A stretch of DNA of 64,000 nt from Roseisalinus antarcticus. Its GTDB lineage: Bacteria; Pseudomonadota; Alphaproteobacteria; Rhodobacterales; Rhodobacteraceae. Shown here piece after piece: positions 44,301 through 56,300 of the stretch. The notes beneath the pieces are model-generated. The model was not told the DNA's origin. It ran no database searches and saw only the letters and a program-made list of their open reading frames with translations. A program made the position numbers and the translations under genes. Every line of letters starts with the position of its first letter. The stretch's first letter is position 1. The stretch covers positions 1 to 64,000 of the forward strand of contig NZ_FWFZ01000016.1 in NCBI RefSeq assembly GCF_900172355.1, in the 5' to 3' direction.

Positions 44301-47300
44301 CTCGGCCGAGACCGGGCCGGCCACCGGCGGTGTGTTCGCCAGGACAATGTCGAACTCCGCCTCGGTCGACCGGGCCGGGGAGCCGTCGTCGGTGGCCTGC
44401 ACGGTGACGGTAACGGTGCGGTCAGCGCCCGCGCCGGTCCAGGCGAACACCCCAAGCGGGGTCAGGCTGGCACCCGCGGGTCCAGAGACCAGCTCCCACG
44501 TCACGGCATCGTCCTCGCCGTCGCTGACGAGCGGCGCGAGGTCCAGGCTCAGAGCCTCGCCCTGGGTCAGATCCTGATCGGGGATCGCCTCGATCACCGG
44601 GGCGGTGTTGCCGGGGCTGACGTTCAGCGTGACGGTCGCGGCCAGCGAGGTCAGCACGTTGCCCGGGGTGCCCGCCGGATCGCCGGTGTCCGTCACCGTG
44701 AAGGTCAGCGTCTCGGCCCCGTTGGTCCCGGCCGGTGCGAGGTATTCGAACACAAGGTCGCTGACCCGGGTCAGCGTGCCCACCGAAGGCGCGGTCACGA
44801 TCTGCGCGACCAGATCGCCGCTCGCCGTCTCGATGTCGGTGCCCGAGAGCACCAACGTCTGCAGCACGCCGCCCGTCACGGCGACGGTTTGCGCCAGCGC
44901 CACGGGGCGGTCGTTGACCGGCACCACCGAGATCGAAACGGTCGCCGAGGCCGTGCCCAGCTTGCCGTCATCCACCGAGAAGCTGAACGTGTCGCTGCTG
45001 GTGCTGTCCTGGGTCGGGCGGTAGGTCACCACGCCGGTGGAGGGATCGAAATTAGCCAGCGTGCCGAAGGCCGGCTGACTGGTGATCGCGAAGGTCAGCG
45101 TGTCTTCGTCGTCGTCCGAGGCCTGCAGCGTGATCTCGACAGTGCCGTCCTCGGTCACCTGGACCGCCGACGAGACCGCCACCGGCAGGGTGTTGGTCGA
45201 GCGGTCGACCTCGAAGGTGCGGATGAAGTCGCCGCCCTCGTTGCCGTCGCCATCGCCGTCGAGCCGATTACCCGCGGTGTCGTAGATCGCGAGCGTGCCC
45301 GACAGCGTCAGGCGCCAGTTTCCGTCGGCCAACGGGTCGGCGAAGCTGAGCGTCAGGTCAGTCTCGGGGAAGGAATAGGCCGGCTGCAGGGCAACCAGCA
45401 CGTCGTCGCTGGTGTCGAAGATACCGTCGAGGCCCGCCCCGCGCAGCTCGTAGTTGGCGGCGCTGCGGGCCGACACGAGCTCCAGCGCCTCACTGGTGAC
45501 GACGGTCAGCGCGGTGAAGGCGTCCGCAGTGGTGCCGGCCTCCGGCGGAAGCTGCGGGATCGACAGCACAACGGGCGGCGTCACGTCCCCGGAATCGCCC
45601 TGGAATTCAAAGGCCCCGATGTCGTAGTAGATCAGGCCGTCCTGCGGGGTCAGGGTCCGGATGTCGCCGTCGGACGGGCTGCCGCCGTTAAGGTCGGAAT
45701 AGACGAAGGTGTCGCCGTTGCCGGCCGACAGGCCGATCCGGGCGCGCGGGTCCACGTTGCCCGCCCCGTAGTCGAAGGCGACCGAGCCGTCGTCGAACAG
45801 GGTGACCGAGAAGTTCACATCGTTGGCAGACGCGAGACCCTGGGTCTGCCCCTGCCAGCGGAAGCGGACCCAGCTGCCGTCGCCGGCCTCTTCGCGGAAC
45901 ACGTCGCCGTTGGTGACGGCCGTGGTCATGTTGGTCCAGAACGGCGCGATGATCGGCCGGGCGAGGAAATTCTCCTCGGTGTTGGAATAGGCCGGAGACT
46001 GCCTTCCGAACTGCAGATAGCCGTCGGAGACCACGCGCACCTCGGTGTAGTCGGTGCCCTGGTAGTGGAATGTGAACGGCAAGGCCTGGTCGGAGAAATA
46101 CTGGCTGGACCGCAGCGAGATGGGCACACCGCTATAGGCGAAGGTGCCGGTCCCGCTCGACTCCACGAAAAGATCATAGCCGTCGCCGGTATTGGGCGTC
46201 GTCGGGTCGTCGGACCGGGGGCGGTCGAAGTAGTCGCGCAGCAGGGCGCCGAAAGCCGTGCCCGCGTCGATCGCCGCAGAGCCTGCGTCGAGGTTGAAGT
46301 TGTCGTCGGCCCCGCCGCCCAGGTTGGTGTCGAGCCCGCCCAGCACGTTGTCGGCGCCGTCGATGTCGAGGAAGTCCGGCGCGGCCTGGACGCTCGAGGA
46401 TCCCTCGCCCGAGACCCCTTGCCAATCGGCGAGGTCCGTGGCCGCGGTGCCGGCCCAGTCGCCCACCGACGCCTGCACCGTTCCCCGGTGGAACAGGTTG
46501 AAATCGCTGTCGAACGTGCCGCCCGCGGCGGCTGCCGATACCGAGATGATATCGCCCTGATCCGATTGCAGGATATTGTTGCGAAGGGTGATGTCGGTCG
46601 CGAACGCGTTGTTCAGGGACAGGGCGTTGCCGACAGATTGATAGATCGTGTTGCCGACGAAGTCGGCACCCGTCCGCCCCGAGAAGACAACCGCCGCATT
46701 GGTGTTGTCATAGATCAGGTTCTGCCGGAAATCGTATAGTGCCGAGCTGCTGGTGTAGGTGCTGACACCGGTCGCATTGGAATAGATCTGGTTGCGCAGG
46801 AAAGTGCCGCCCCGGCCATAGACCCCGGTATCGTTCGAGAAGATCCGATTGTTCTCGATGGATCCGCCAAGGTTGTAGATGCCCGTCGTCCCGCCGTGGA
46901 CAACGTTGCCGACCGCCGAGCCGTAGGCGACATAGATGTTGGTGGCCGCGTTGCCATAGACCTCGCTATCGACGATCCGCCCATCGGTGTCGTTGATCGA
47001 GACCCCGTCGCCCGCGTTGTCGCGGATCACCGCATCGCGGATGGTGACGCTCACCCCGGAACTAAGGCTCGGGACGTAGACCGCCGCCCCGGTCGAGCGG
47101 CTGCCCGAAACCTCGAACCCTTCGGCGACGCTCGTGCCGCTGCCGCCGACCTCGAGCGCCCGGCCGTTGTCGAAGAACTGTCCGCCGGTCAGGGTGAGGT
47201 TGGTGACCGCGCTGTCGATGGCATAGGTGTTGCTGTTGGACAAGCCGGTGTTGCTGACGACGAGATCCCGCAACGACAGGTCGCTGTTCCCGGCCAGGGC

Positions 47301-50300
47301 ATAGATCCCCTGGTACTGCATGTCCGTCAGGGTCAGGTCGGACAGGGTGACGCGGTCGCTGGCCGCGCTCGTCTCCATCACGAAGCCGCGGTAACCGCCG
47401 ACCAGGCTGAAGTCCGACATGCTGATGTCGGTGGCGCCCCGGAACTGGAAGCCGTCGCTGCCCGCGTCGTTGGACAGCCGGGTAAAGACCGTGGCCCCCT
47501 GCCCGGCGCCGCGGATCGTGATCGGGTTGCCCTCTGCCCCCGAATCCTCGGCATCCAGGAAGATGTCGGTCGGGATCACGTAGGACCCCGCGTCGATCCA
47601 GATCCGGTCGCCGGCCTCGAGGTCGTAGGCGCGGATCAGTGCGCCGAGATCGGCCATGGGATCGGCCGCCGACTTGCCCGAGTTGCTGTTGTCGCCGATG
47701 GCGGTGGTGTAGATGTCGCCGACGAGGCTGTCGTCGTTGACGTAGAAATCGCGCCCGCCATTGGCGATCCGGAACCCGGAATCCGAGGTGTCGGACAGCA
47801 CGCCGTTGGCATCCGTCACGCGGATCAGGGCGGTCTCTCCCGCGGTTTCGGGGGTGGCGATCCAGTCGACCGTGCCCAGCCCGGCGCGGTTCACGGTCAC
47901 GCCGCCGGCCACCGGCGTCCAGCTCGTGCCGCCATCCGTGGAGACCTCCATGTCGAACCGCGGGGTGCCCGAGGCGGCGGGCACTTCGCGCAGCAGTTCC
48001 AGCCCGGACAACAGCGGGTAGCCGCTGGAGCTGTCGGCCATGAACTCCACCACGATCTCGCCATCCACGGCGGCGATGCCGGAAACGTCGAAGCTGGTGG
48101 CGACATAAGTGCCGTCCGTCGCGTCGTAGAAGGTCCGGTTGCTGGCCATCTCGACGCCGTTGACGAAGACGTCGAACGAGGCCGGGGTCGAGCTGCCTGC
48201 GATGCCGTGGACGCGCAGGGCGAAGGTGCCGTCGGCGGCGGGCAGGGTGTAGCGCAGAGGTGTGCCGGACGACGGGATCCGGACGGCCCAGTCGTAGATC
48301 TCGACCGGCACCTCGGGGCGATCCGTCCCGACATAGTTGGTGCCGACACTCCTGAGAATGCCCGAGCCGCTGCGGAAGGCGTCGGAGGATTGCCAGTGGA
48401 CCCCGTCCGGCGCCGTGATCTCGACAGAGCGGGCCGACAGGGACAACACCGCCTGGTCGCGCAGGAAGCCGTAGGTGCGGAAGGTCAGCGGATAGGACGT
48501 GCCGGCCTGGAATTTCTCGCCCCGGTTCGGCGAGAGCACCTGGATGGTCTGGGCCGCCGAGGTCTGCGCATCGGCGGTGTTGCCGAAGGCGCCGATGTTC
48601 ACGCGGCCGCCGTTGGTGTCGGGCTCCAGCGTGTGGATCGACCCGGGGTCGCCCGCATCCACGCCGGGCCCGGCGGCCATCAGACGGAAATCGCCCCCGG
48701 CCGCGTCGACGAACATCGCCGGCGCCTCGATCGAATGGCCGTCGAGGCCGGTGGCGTAGTGGAACGCCTCGCGCCCGGCATAGACCTGCCCATCCCAGAG
48801 GCCGACGGTCGCCGTTCCGCTCAGATCGAACTGGTTGTAGTCCGACCGGACGCCCAGTTGCGCCTCTGGCGTCAGGCTGAGCGCCGCGCCCGCGGACATC
48901 TGCACCAGGTTGTTGCGCAGGACGGAATCCGGCGTGGAGCCGTAGATCTCTATCCCGATCTCGCCAGCCGCGCCCATGACGATGGTATTGTTCTCGACCA
49001 GGTGGTCATCGCCTTCGCTGATCGAGATGGCTTTGCGGATCGCGTCGCCGTGGATCACGTTGTTGCGGATCGTCGCGGAATCGCCGTTGGAGGGCCGCAG
49101 CGCGATGCCGAAAGCGGAGCCGCTGACGTCATTCCCGGCGATCACGGTGCTGCTGGCGCGGCCGCTGTAGATCCCCACATCGGTGTTGTCGACGAAGGTA
49201 TTGTTGAACACCCGGGCGCCGATATACGCGTCGACACCGACCCGGTTGCCGGTAAAGACGCTGTCGCTCAGGCTGCCGTAATAGCTCTGGACCGCGAAGC
49301 CCTGGTTGCCGGTGGCCGCGATCCCGGTGGCGGTCACGTCGTAGAGATAGGCCGCGGTCGAATTCACGCCGCCCAGGTTGCCGTCGATGACGAGGTCGGA
49401 CGCCGTCCCCCCGTACATGAAAAGCGATCTGCTGGTGTTGTCGACAAAGTGCGTGCCGGTGATGACGGCATCGGCTGCGGCGCTGCTGAACTGGACCCCG
49501 TTCCTGTTCTCGCGGACCTCGCCGCCCTCCATCACGATGCGGTCACCGCCGAAATACGCCGCGTTGCCGGTGGTGAGCGCAGAATTGCGCAGGGTCAGGT
49601 CGCGGAACAGGCCGTCATGGCTGTCGGTGCTGACCTCGACCGCCTCGTGGTCCGTGTCGTGCACCGTCACATTGTCGAGCACGGTGAAGTCCGACCCGCT
49701 CAGGATCGCGAAGCCACGGTATGCGTTGGTCACGGTCACGTTGCTGATGCGGATGTAGTCGGCCCCGAGGATCTGGAACCCGTCCGCGCCGGTGGTGCGC
49801 GAGGTGCGGTCGAATATCGCCTCGGACCCCTCGACCGTGGGGCCAATCACCTCGACGAACTGGCTGGCGTCGCCGGAATCGTCGGCAGTGAACGTCGTGT
49901 CCCGGGTCAGCAGGTAGACACCGCTGTCGACAAAGACGCGGTCGCCGGCCTCGAGGTCGTAGGTGTCCAGCAGGTTCGCCAGCGTCGCCATCGGCGCATC
50001 GGCCGATTTGCCGGTGTTGGCATCGTCGCCCACCGCGGTGGTGTACTGGTCGCCGGTCAGGCTGCCGTCGTTGATGAAGAAGTCGCGGCCGTTGTTGCCG
50101 ATCAGGATCGCGCCGCTGATCTCGCCCTCGGCACCGGTCTGTTCAGAGACCGCGCGCAGCCGGGTGGAAGTGTCGGCAAAGGCTTCTGCCGGGGTCCAGT
50201 CGAACTGGGCGGCGCCGAACCGGTCGAGCGCGATGCCGGAGCCGACGCTTGTCCAGGTCACGCCGCCGTCGGTCGAGGCTTCGACCGCCACGGTCGCCGC

Positions 50301-53300
50301 GGGGTCGCCGCCCGGCACGGTCTCCTGCACTTCGAGGGCCGCGATGGCCGGGTTGTAGCTGCCCGGCGCCTCGATCCGGATGGACAGGCCATCCCCGCCG
50401 GTCACAGTCACCTGCATGGCGACGGTGCCGACGACACTGCGGGCGCCGGTAAGACCGAAGAAGCTGAAATCGGTCAGCACCTCGGCGCCATCCGCGGTCA
50501 CCGTGATCCGGTCGGACAGATTGTCCGAATATGCGGTGGACCAGCCGTGCAGCCGCAGCGTGTAGGTGCCGTCCGCCAGCTCTGGCAGGGTCAGCGTCAT
50601 GTCATCGCCGCGCAGATAACTCGCATAGAGACCGTCCGCCCCGAGCATCGGCGAGGTGAGCGTCAAGCCAGACAGGGTCGCCGTGGAGCTTGAGGCCCCC
50701 GAAAGGCCGACGAGGAATCCGTCGCTCCAGGCGCCCTTTCCGGGCTCCTGCACGGCGGTGGCGGTTGCCCGTGCGCCAAGGTTCACGTTCAGGACCGGCC
50801 TGATATCGCGCAGCCCATCGGTGCGGATGGCGACGCTGGTGACCTCGCCGACCTCGATCTTGTCGAACCGCGTCGGCGACAGCACCTGCAGAAGCTCGGC
50901 CGGCGAGAGCGCGGCCTGCGCCGTGCCGCCCAGGGCGCCGATATCGGAACGGCCGCCGTTCGGCGCGCCCTCGGCGTAATAGGGCCGCACGAGGTCGGCG
51001 CCGTCGCGCGCGGGCCCGTTCGGATCGATCGAGAAATCGTCGTCGGTCGCGCCGCTGCCCGGCAGCGCCTCGATCCGGATCGCATCGGCCAGGAACGGAC
51101 GGCTGTCCTGGCCGTAGGCCTGGACCGTCAGCGTGTCGCCGGTGATCCTGACAAGCCCCAGGTCGCGCCACGGCACGCCTTCGCCGGCAATGGCGGTGGA
51201 CGGATCGCCATACTGGCTCACACGCTCGCGGCTGACGATCACATCGCCGTCAAGCACGTCGAATACCGTGGCGCGGCTGGAGGCGCTGTCGCCGTCCCAG
51301 GTTGCCCAGACCCGGTAGATCGCGGTCGGGTCGAGCCCGTCGAACGTCCATTCGGCCAGCCCGCCGGGTTCGATCCGCGCCTGGGTTCCGTCCGGCTGTC
51401 CGGCCAGGTTGCGGCCCTTGTCGTCGAGCGTGATGACCCCGGTCTGGAAATAGCCCGGGCCGCCGTCGGCGTTGTCGATGGTCTGGGTCGCCAGGATCGT
51501 CGTGCTGTCCCAGCCCGGAAGATCGTCCGCCCCGTCTGGATCGGTGAACCCGGGATCGCCGAGCCGGGAGGAGATGTCGCGGCCGGTGACATAGAACCAC
51601 TCGGTCAGGCCCGGGGCCACGACGGCGTCCCAGGTGCCCAGACGCGCCCCCGCGGTCAGGTGGTAAAGGTTGAAATCCGAGGCGAACCCGGCCTGGGAAT
51701 CCGCCGCGATCGCAAAGACGTCGCCCCCCTCCATCGCGAAGATGTTGGAATTCACGTTCATGTCGACGACGGAATCCGCGGTGATCGCCGTCCCGCCCGT
51801 CAGGCTGAACGTGTTGTTGGCGATCAGGACGTTGCGCTCGCCGTCGACGTTCAGGCCAATGGTGGTATCGCCGTAGATCAGGTTGTTCTCTACCACGACA
51901 CCGCCGCCGCCGGAGAGATTCACGCGGACGTTCGACCCGCTGTTGTCGAAAATCCGCGATCCAGTCAGCCGGGTATCGAGATAATTGCCGGTAAGGTAGG
52001 CGCCGGTGGTATTGCCGAATGTCTCTATGCCGGACGCATGTGTGCCGCGATCGACCACGATCCCGACAGAGTTGTTGTAGAATTGGCCGCCGATCACGCG
52101 CGCGTTGATCGCCGCCGTCACACCTTCGCCGCTGACATGGTTGTAGGACGTCGCGTTGATCAAAGTCCCCTGGCCGACATAGATCCCGTATTGGGAATTG
52201 TCGTGCGCGATCACGTTGGACAGGACGTTCTCGCCGTAGACATAGATCCCGTAGGTGTTGTCGAAATAGCGTCCGTTCTCGACCACCAGCCCGTCATAGG
52301 AGCTGCGGATGCCGTAGGAGTTCTGCGAGAACAGGCCGTCGCGCACGGTGACGTCGGCATCGCCCTCAAGCTCGACCCCGCGCGAGGCCAGGTCGACCAC
52401 CAGGCCCTCGAGCAGGATGCCCGAAGCGCCGGCCTGAACCGCAACGCCGGTGTCAGAGGGATCGTGGATCGTGATCCCGTCAAGGGTCAGCCCCTCGGCG
52501 GTGTCGCGCACCCGCACGGTATCGTCGCCGCTGACGAGGGTCAGATCCTCGATCGTGATCCAGTCGCCGATCACGTCGAAGACATAGGCCCCGGCCGAGG
52601 TGTTGCCCCGGTCGAACCGCGCAACGGCGCCGGCCACGTCGGGCCCGCGGATGATGAACCGCTCGCCGGCCGCATCACCTGTGCCCGAGACGGTGTCGTC
52701 GAGCCGGATGTTCGCCGTCAGGCTGTAGACGCCGGTGTCGACCAGCACGATGTCGCCCGCCCCCAGGTCATAGGTCTCGAGCAACTGCCGCAGGCTGTCG
52801 ATCGGCGTCCCCGCCGTCAGGCCGTCATTCGTCGCGCTGCCCGCCGCGGTGGCATAGACATCGCCCACGGTGCTGGAATCGTTGACGTAGTAGACATTGA
52901 TCGGGGCCGCGACCTGGAACGAGTCCGATATCCCCTCGAGCCCGGCCACATCGTCGGAGGAGACCCGGATCCGGTAGCTGTCCAGCGGCTGCGCCACGGG
53001 GACGGCCCAGATGTAGCTGCCGTCGTTGGCCTCTCCGGTCGCGATGTCGACGAAAGCCCCGCCATTCTGCGACACGGAAATGGTGACGTCGCCGGGCACG
53101 CCTGCGGCACGCCAGTCGATCTCGACCGTGTCGCCCTGCTGCACCGTCTCGCCGTCGCGCGGCGCGGTGGTCAGGATGAACTGGGCCGGGCTTTCCGAGG
53201 CCTGGACCGTCCCGCCATAGGCGCCGAGGTTGCGGTATCCACCGTTCTCGACCGGCTCGTCCGCGACGACCGCGGCAAGGTCTGCTCGGTCGATGGCGAT

Positions 53301-56300
53301 GGACTGGCTGCCTCCGGCGATCCGGGTGGAGGCCAGGAACACCGGCAGACCGGTCGTCCCGTCCAGCACCGGCGCCAGCGCGGCGGTCATTTCCTGCCCG
53401 GTCAGGCTGGAGAGGTGGAAATTGTCGTCACGCCCGTCCGAGGCGCCGGCGCTGACGTAGCCGACAACCCCGTCCGCGCCCGCCGGATCGACGAAGCCCG
53501 GATCGCCGACGATGCTCTCGGCGTCGAGGAAGCTTGCGATCTGCCAATCCGCGAGGGTCGCCCGGTTCGCGGATTGCCAGACCCCAAGGTTGGCCCCGTT
53601 CAGCGTCTGGAACAGATTGAAATCGGAATCGAAAGAGCCCTGGGCGTTCGGATGCATCCGCACGCCCAGCGCGCCCGCGCCATCCGCCACGATGATGTTG
53701 TCGCGCAGGACGGTGTTGCGATCCCCGCTCTCGAGGTCGACGGCGATGCCGGAGCCGCTCTGCACGAAGGTGTTGGAGCGGATCGTGGTCGCGCCGCTCG
53801 CCCCCGTCCGGAAGGCGGCGGTCGAGTTCGCATAGACCAGGTTGTTGAGGACGCTGAGCGCCGAGAAGGTGTTGACGTCAATCCCCACGACGCTGTCGTA
53901 GATGACGTTCCCGCCGATGGTGCCGCTGCGGCCGGTGAGGATGCCGTACTCGCGGTTGGCATAGATCCGGTTGTTTAGGATGTCCGAACCGACGCTGTTG
54001 GTATAGATCCCCCGGTCGGAGCCGGTCACCACGTTCGACACGGCATCCGCGCTTCCGCTGATCAGGATCCCGTAGGCGGAGGACACCGAGAGGCCCGAGC
54101 TCAGAACCGTCGATCCAGCGACCAGAGAGCTGCCGTTGGCCGAGATCCCGGTCGACTGGATGTTCGACACGATGATGCCGAGCGCCTGTGAAAGGTCCTC
54201 GTCACCCACGGTGAACAGGCCGGTAGAATTCGACAGGTAAACACCGTTGCGCGCATCATCCACAGTCGTGCGTGTCAGCGCACCGCCGCCGGTCACCTGC
54301 AGGTAGATGCCGTAGTCGTCGACGTTCTGGATATCGAGACCGTCGATCCGGGCAATACTGCCCCGCGCCTCGACCGCATCGTCGCCGATGTTGCGGAACA
54401 CCGAGTTGTCGAGATGGTCGACGCTGCCCGCAACATAAAGGCCGTCACGGCCGGTGTTGCTGATGTCGAGCCCGTCGATGGTGATCCCGGACTGGCCGCT
54501 CTCGATCCGGATGCCGTCGCGCAGGGTGTTCGACACCGTCAGCCCGTCGATGGTCAGGTTCTGGGAATCGTTGCGCACCCAGAGGCCGTAATCCGCATCG
54601 GCGATCGAGAGGTTCGTCAGGGTGACGAAATCGGCGTCGTAAAGCTCGATCCCGTGATGGCCGGACTGCGCCCCCAGCACCGGGCGCAGCAGCGTCTCGC
54701 CGGTCGCGGCGCCGATCATCTGGAAGCCTTCGTCCAGCCCCAGGCCGAAATCGAAGGTGCCCGAGATGACCATGTCGGACAGAAGCGGGTATTCCCCAGT
54801 ATCCACGCGCAGGATCGCCCCGGCCCCGAGGTCGTAGGCCCGCAGCAGGTTGATCGGCGAGGATTTCGGCGCATCGGCCAGCTTGCCCGTGGCCCGGTTG
54901 CTGCCGGTCACGCCGGGGGTGAATTCGTCGTCCACGTTGCTGGAATCGTCGACCCAGAACTCTGTGCCGTCCTCGGGAATCGTGAAGGTCTCGACCGAGC
55001 GGTCGAAGACCTCGGGGCTATCCGCAAGGCTGACCTGGATGCGCAGGCCGTAGGTGCCGAAGTCGATGCCGCTGGTGTCGGGAATCCAGATGTGCTCGCC
55101 GTCGTTCGGCGTCGTGGCGATGGTCGTGACCAGCTCTGGCCCCGAGGGGCCGTCCTGCCAGAGCGTGATCGACACCGGAGAGCCGGCGGTGTTGCCGAAG
55201 CTGTCCCAGCGGATGGAAAGCGGCTCGGTCTTTTCCCAATCGGTATAGAGGTCGGGGAAGACGAGCCGCAGGCGCGGATCCTGCATCGTGCCGCCGGCGA
55301 TCCGGGCGCTTTCGGGCACGGCACCCACATCGGTGCCCACCCGCGCGGCGGTCATCACCGCGAAGGCCGCGTCGAGCCTGGCCTGGTTTGTGCCGGTGCC
55401 GTCGCGCGCCGCCTCGAACCGGAAGGTGATCTGCCGGGCGCCGGCCGGGATCTCGACCCGCTCGGCCAGCCGCTCCCAGCGGTCGCCGGGGTTGCTGCTG
55501 TCGATCCGCACGGGGCTGCCGACCTGCGCGCCGCCCGCGTCGAGGAAGGTCAGCGTGATGGAGCCCGCGTCGGCGAAGGGGCCGGTGCCGTCCGACCGCA
55601 GCCGCCCGCCGAAGATCAGGTCCACCTGCCCGGTGTCGATGTCGGCCGCGCTGAAGCTGGCAAGGTCCAGCGCCACGGTCTGCTCGGCGAAACCGAGAGC
55701 CGCGTTGCCCGGCTGGAAATGTCCGCCGTTCCGGAAACCGCCGGTCGCGGCGACCGACCCGGTCGCGTTCACGGTCCAGCCGGTTCCGCCAGTCTCGAAG
55801 CCGGGGTTGCCCAGCAGGTTGTCCACGAAACCGGCGCGGTCGGCCAGGGTCGCGGGGTCGCCCGCTTCGGCCCCGACCGAGGTGATCCGCTGCCCCGCCA
55901 GCGTCGGCAGGATCGACAGATCGCCGCCCGCGCGGTCGGCGAAGACCGGGCGCGATAGCATCGGGTTGATGACCGTGGTGCCGGTGGAATGCAGATCGAA
56001 CCGCGCGAGGTCCATCTGCCAGTCGAGGATGTCGTCGAAATCCCTGGTCCAGTAGACCAGATGCCCCGATCCTTCGGCGTGCAGCAGGTTCCAGTCGCTG
56101 AAGAACCCGGTCTGCGCCGTGTTCGCGACGTTGATCGCATAGCCGCCCGCGACCTCGATCACCGAGCTCAGGACCTCGACCTCGCTGGCCGCGCCCGCAA
56201 GGCGGACACCGTCGCCGGTGGGCGTCTGGATCGTGACGCCCTCGATCTGCACGCCCGAGACGCCGTCCACCAGGATCGCCTCGGTGCCCGTGCGCACGAA

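Noticed and set aside
41784-54000. Other long plus-strand frames (1,651, 1,265 and 772 codons) opposite the giant gene
   Set aside because: They have the same low-complexity composition and no domain pattern, while the minus strand carries recognisable RTX, beta-helix and Ig-like domains.
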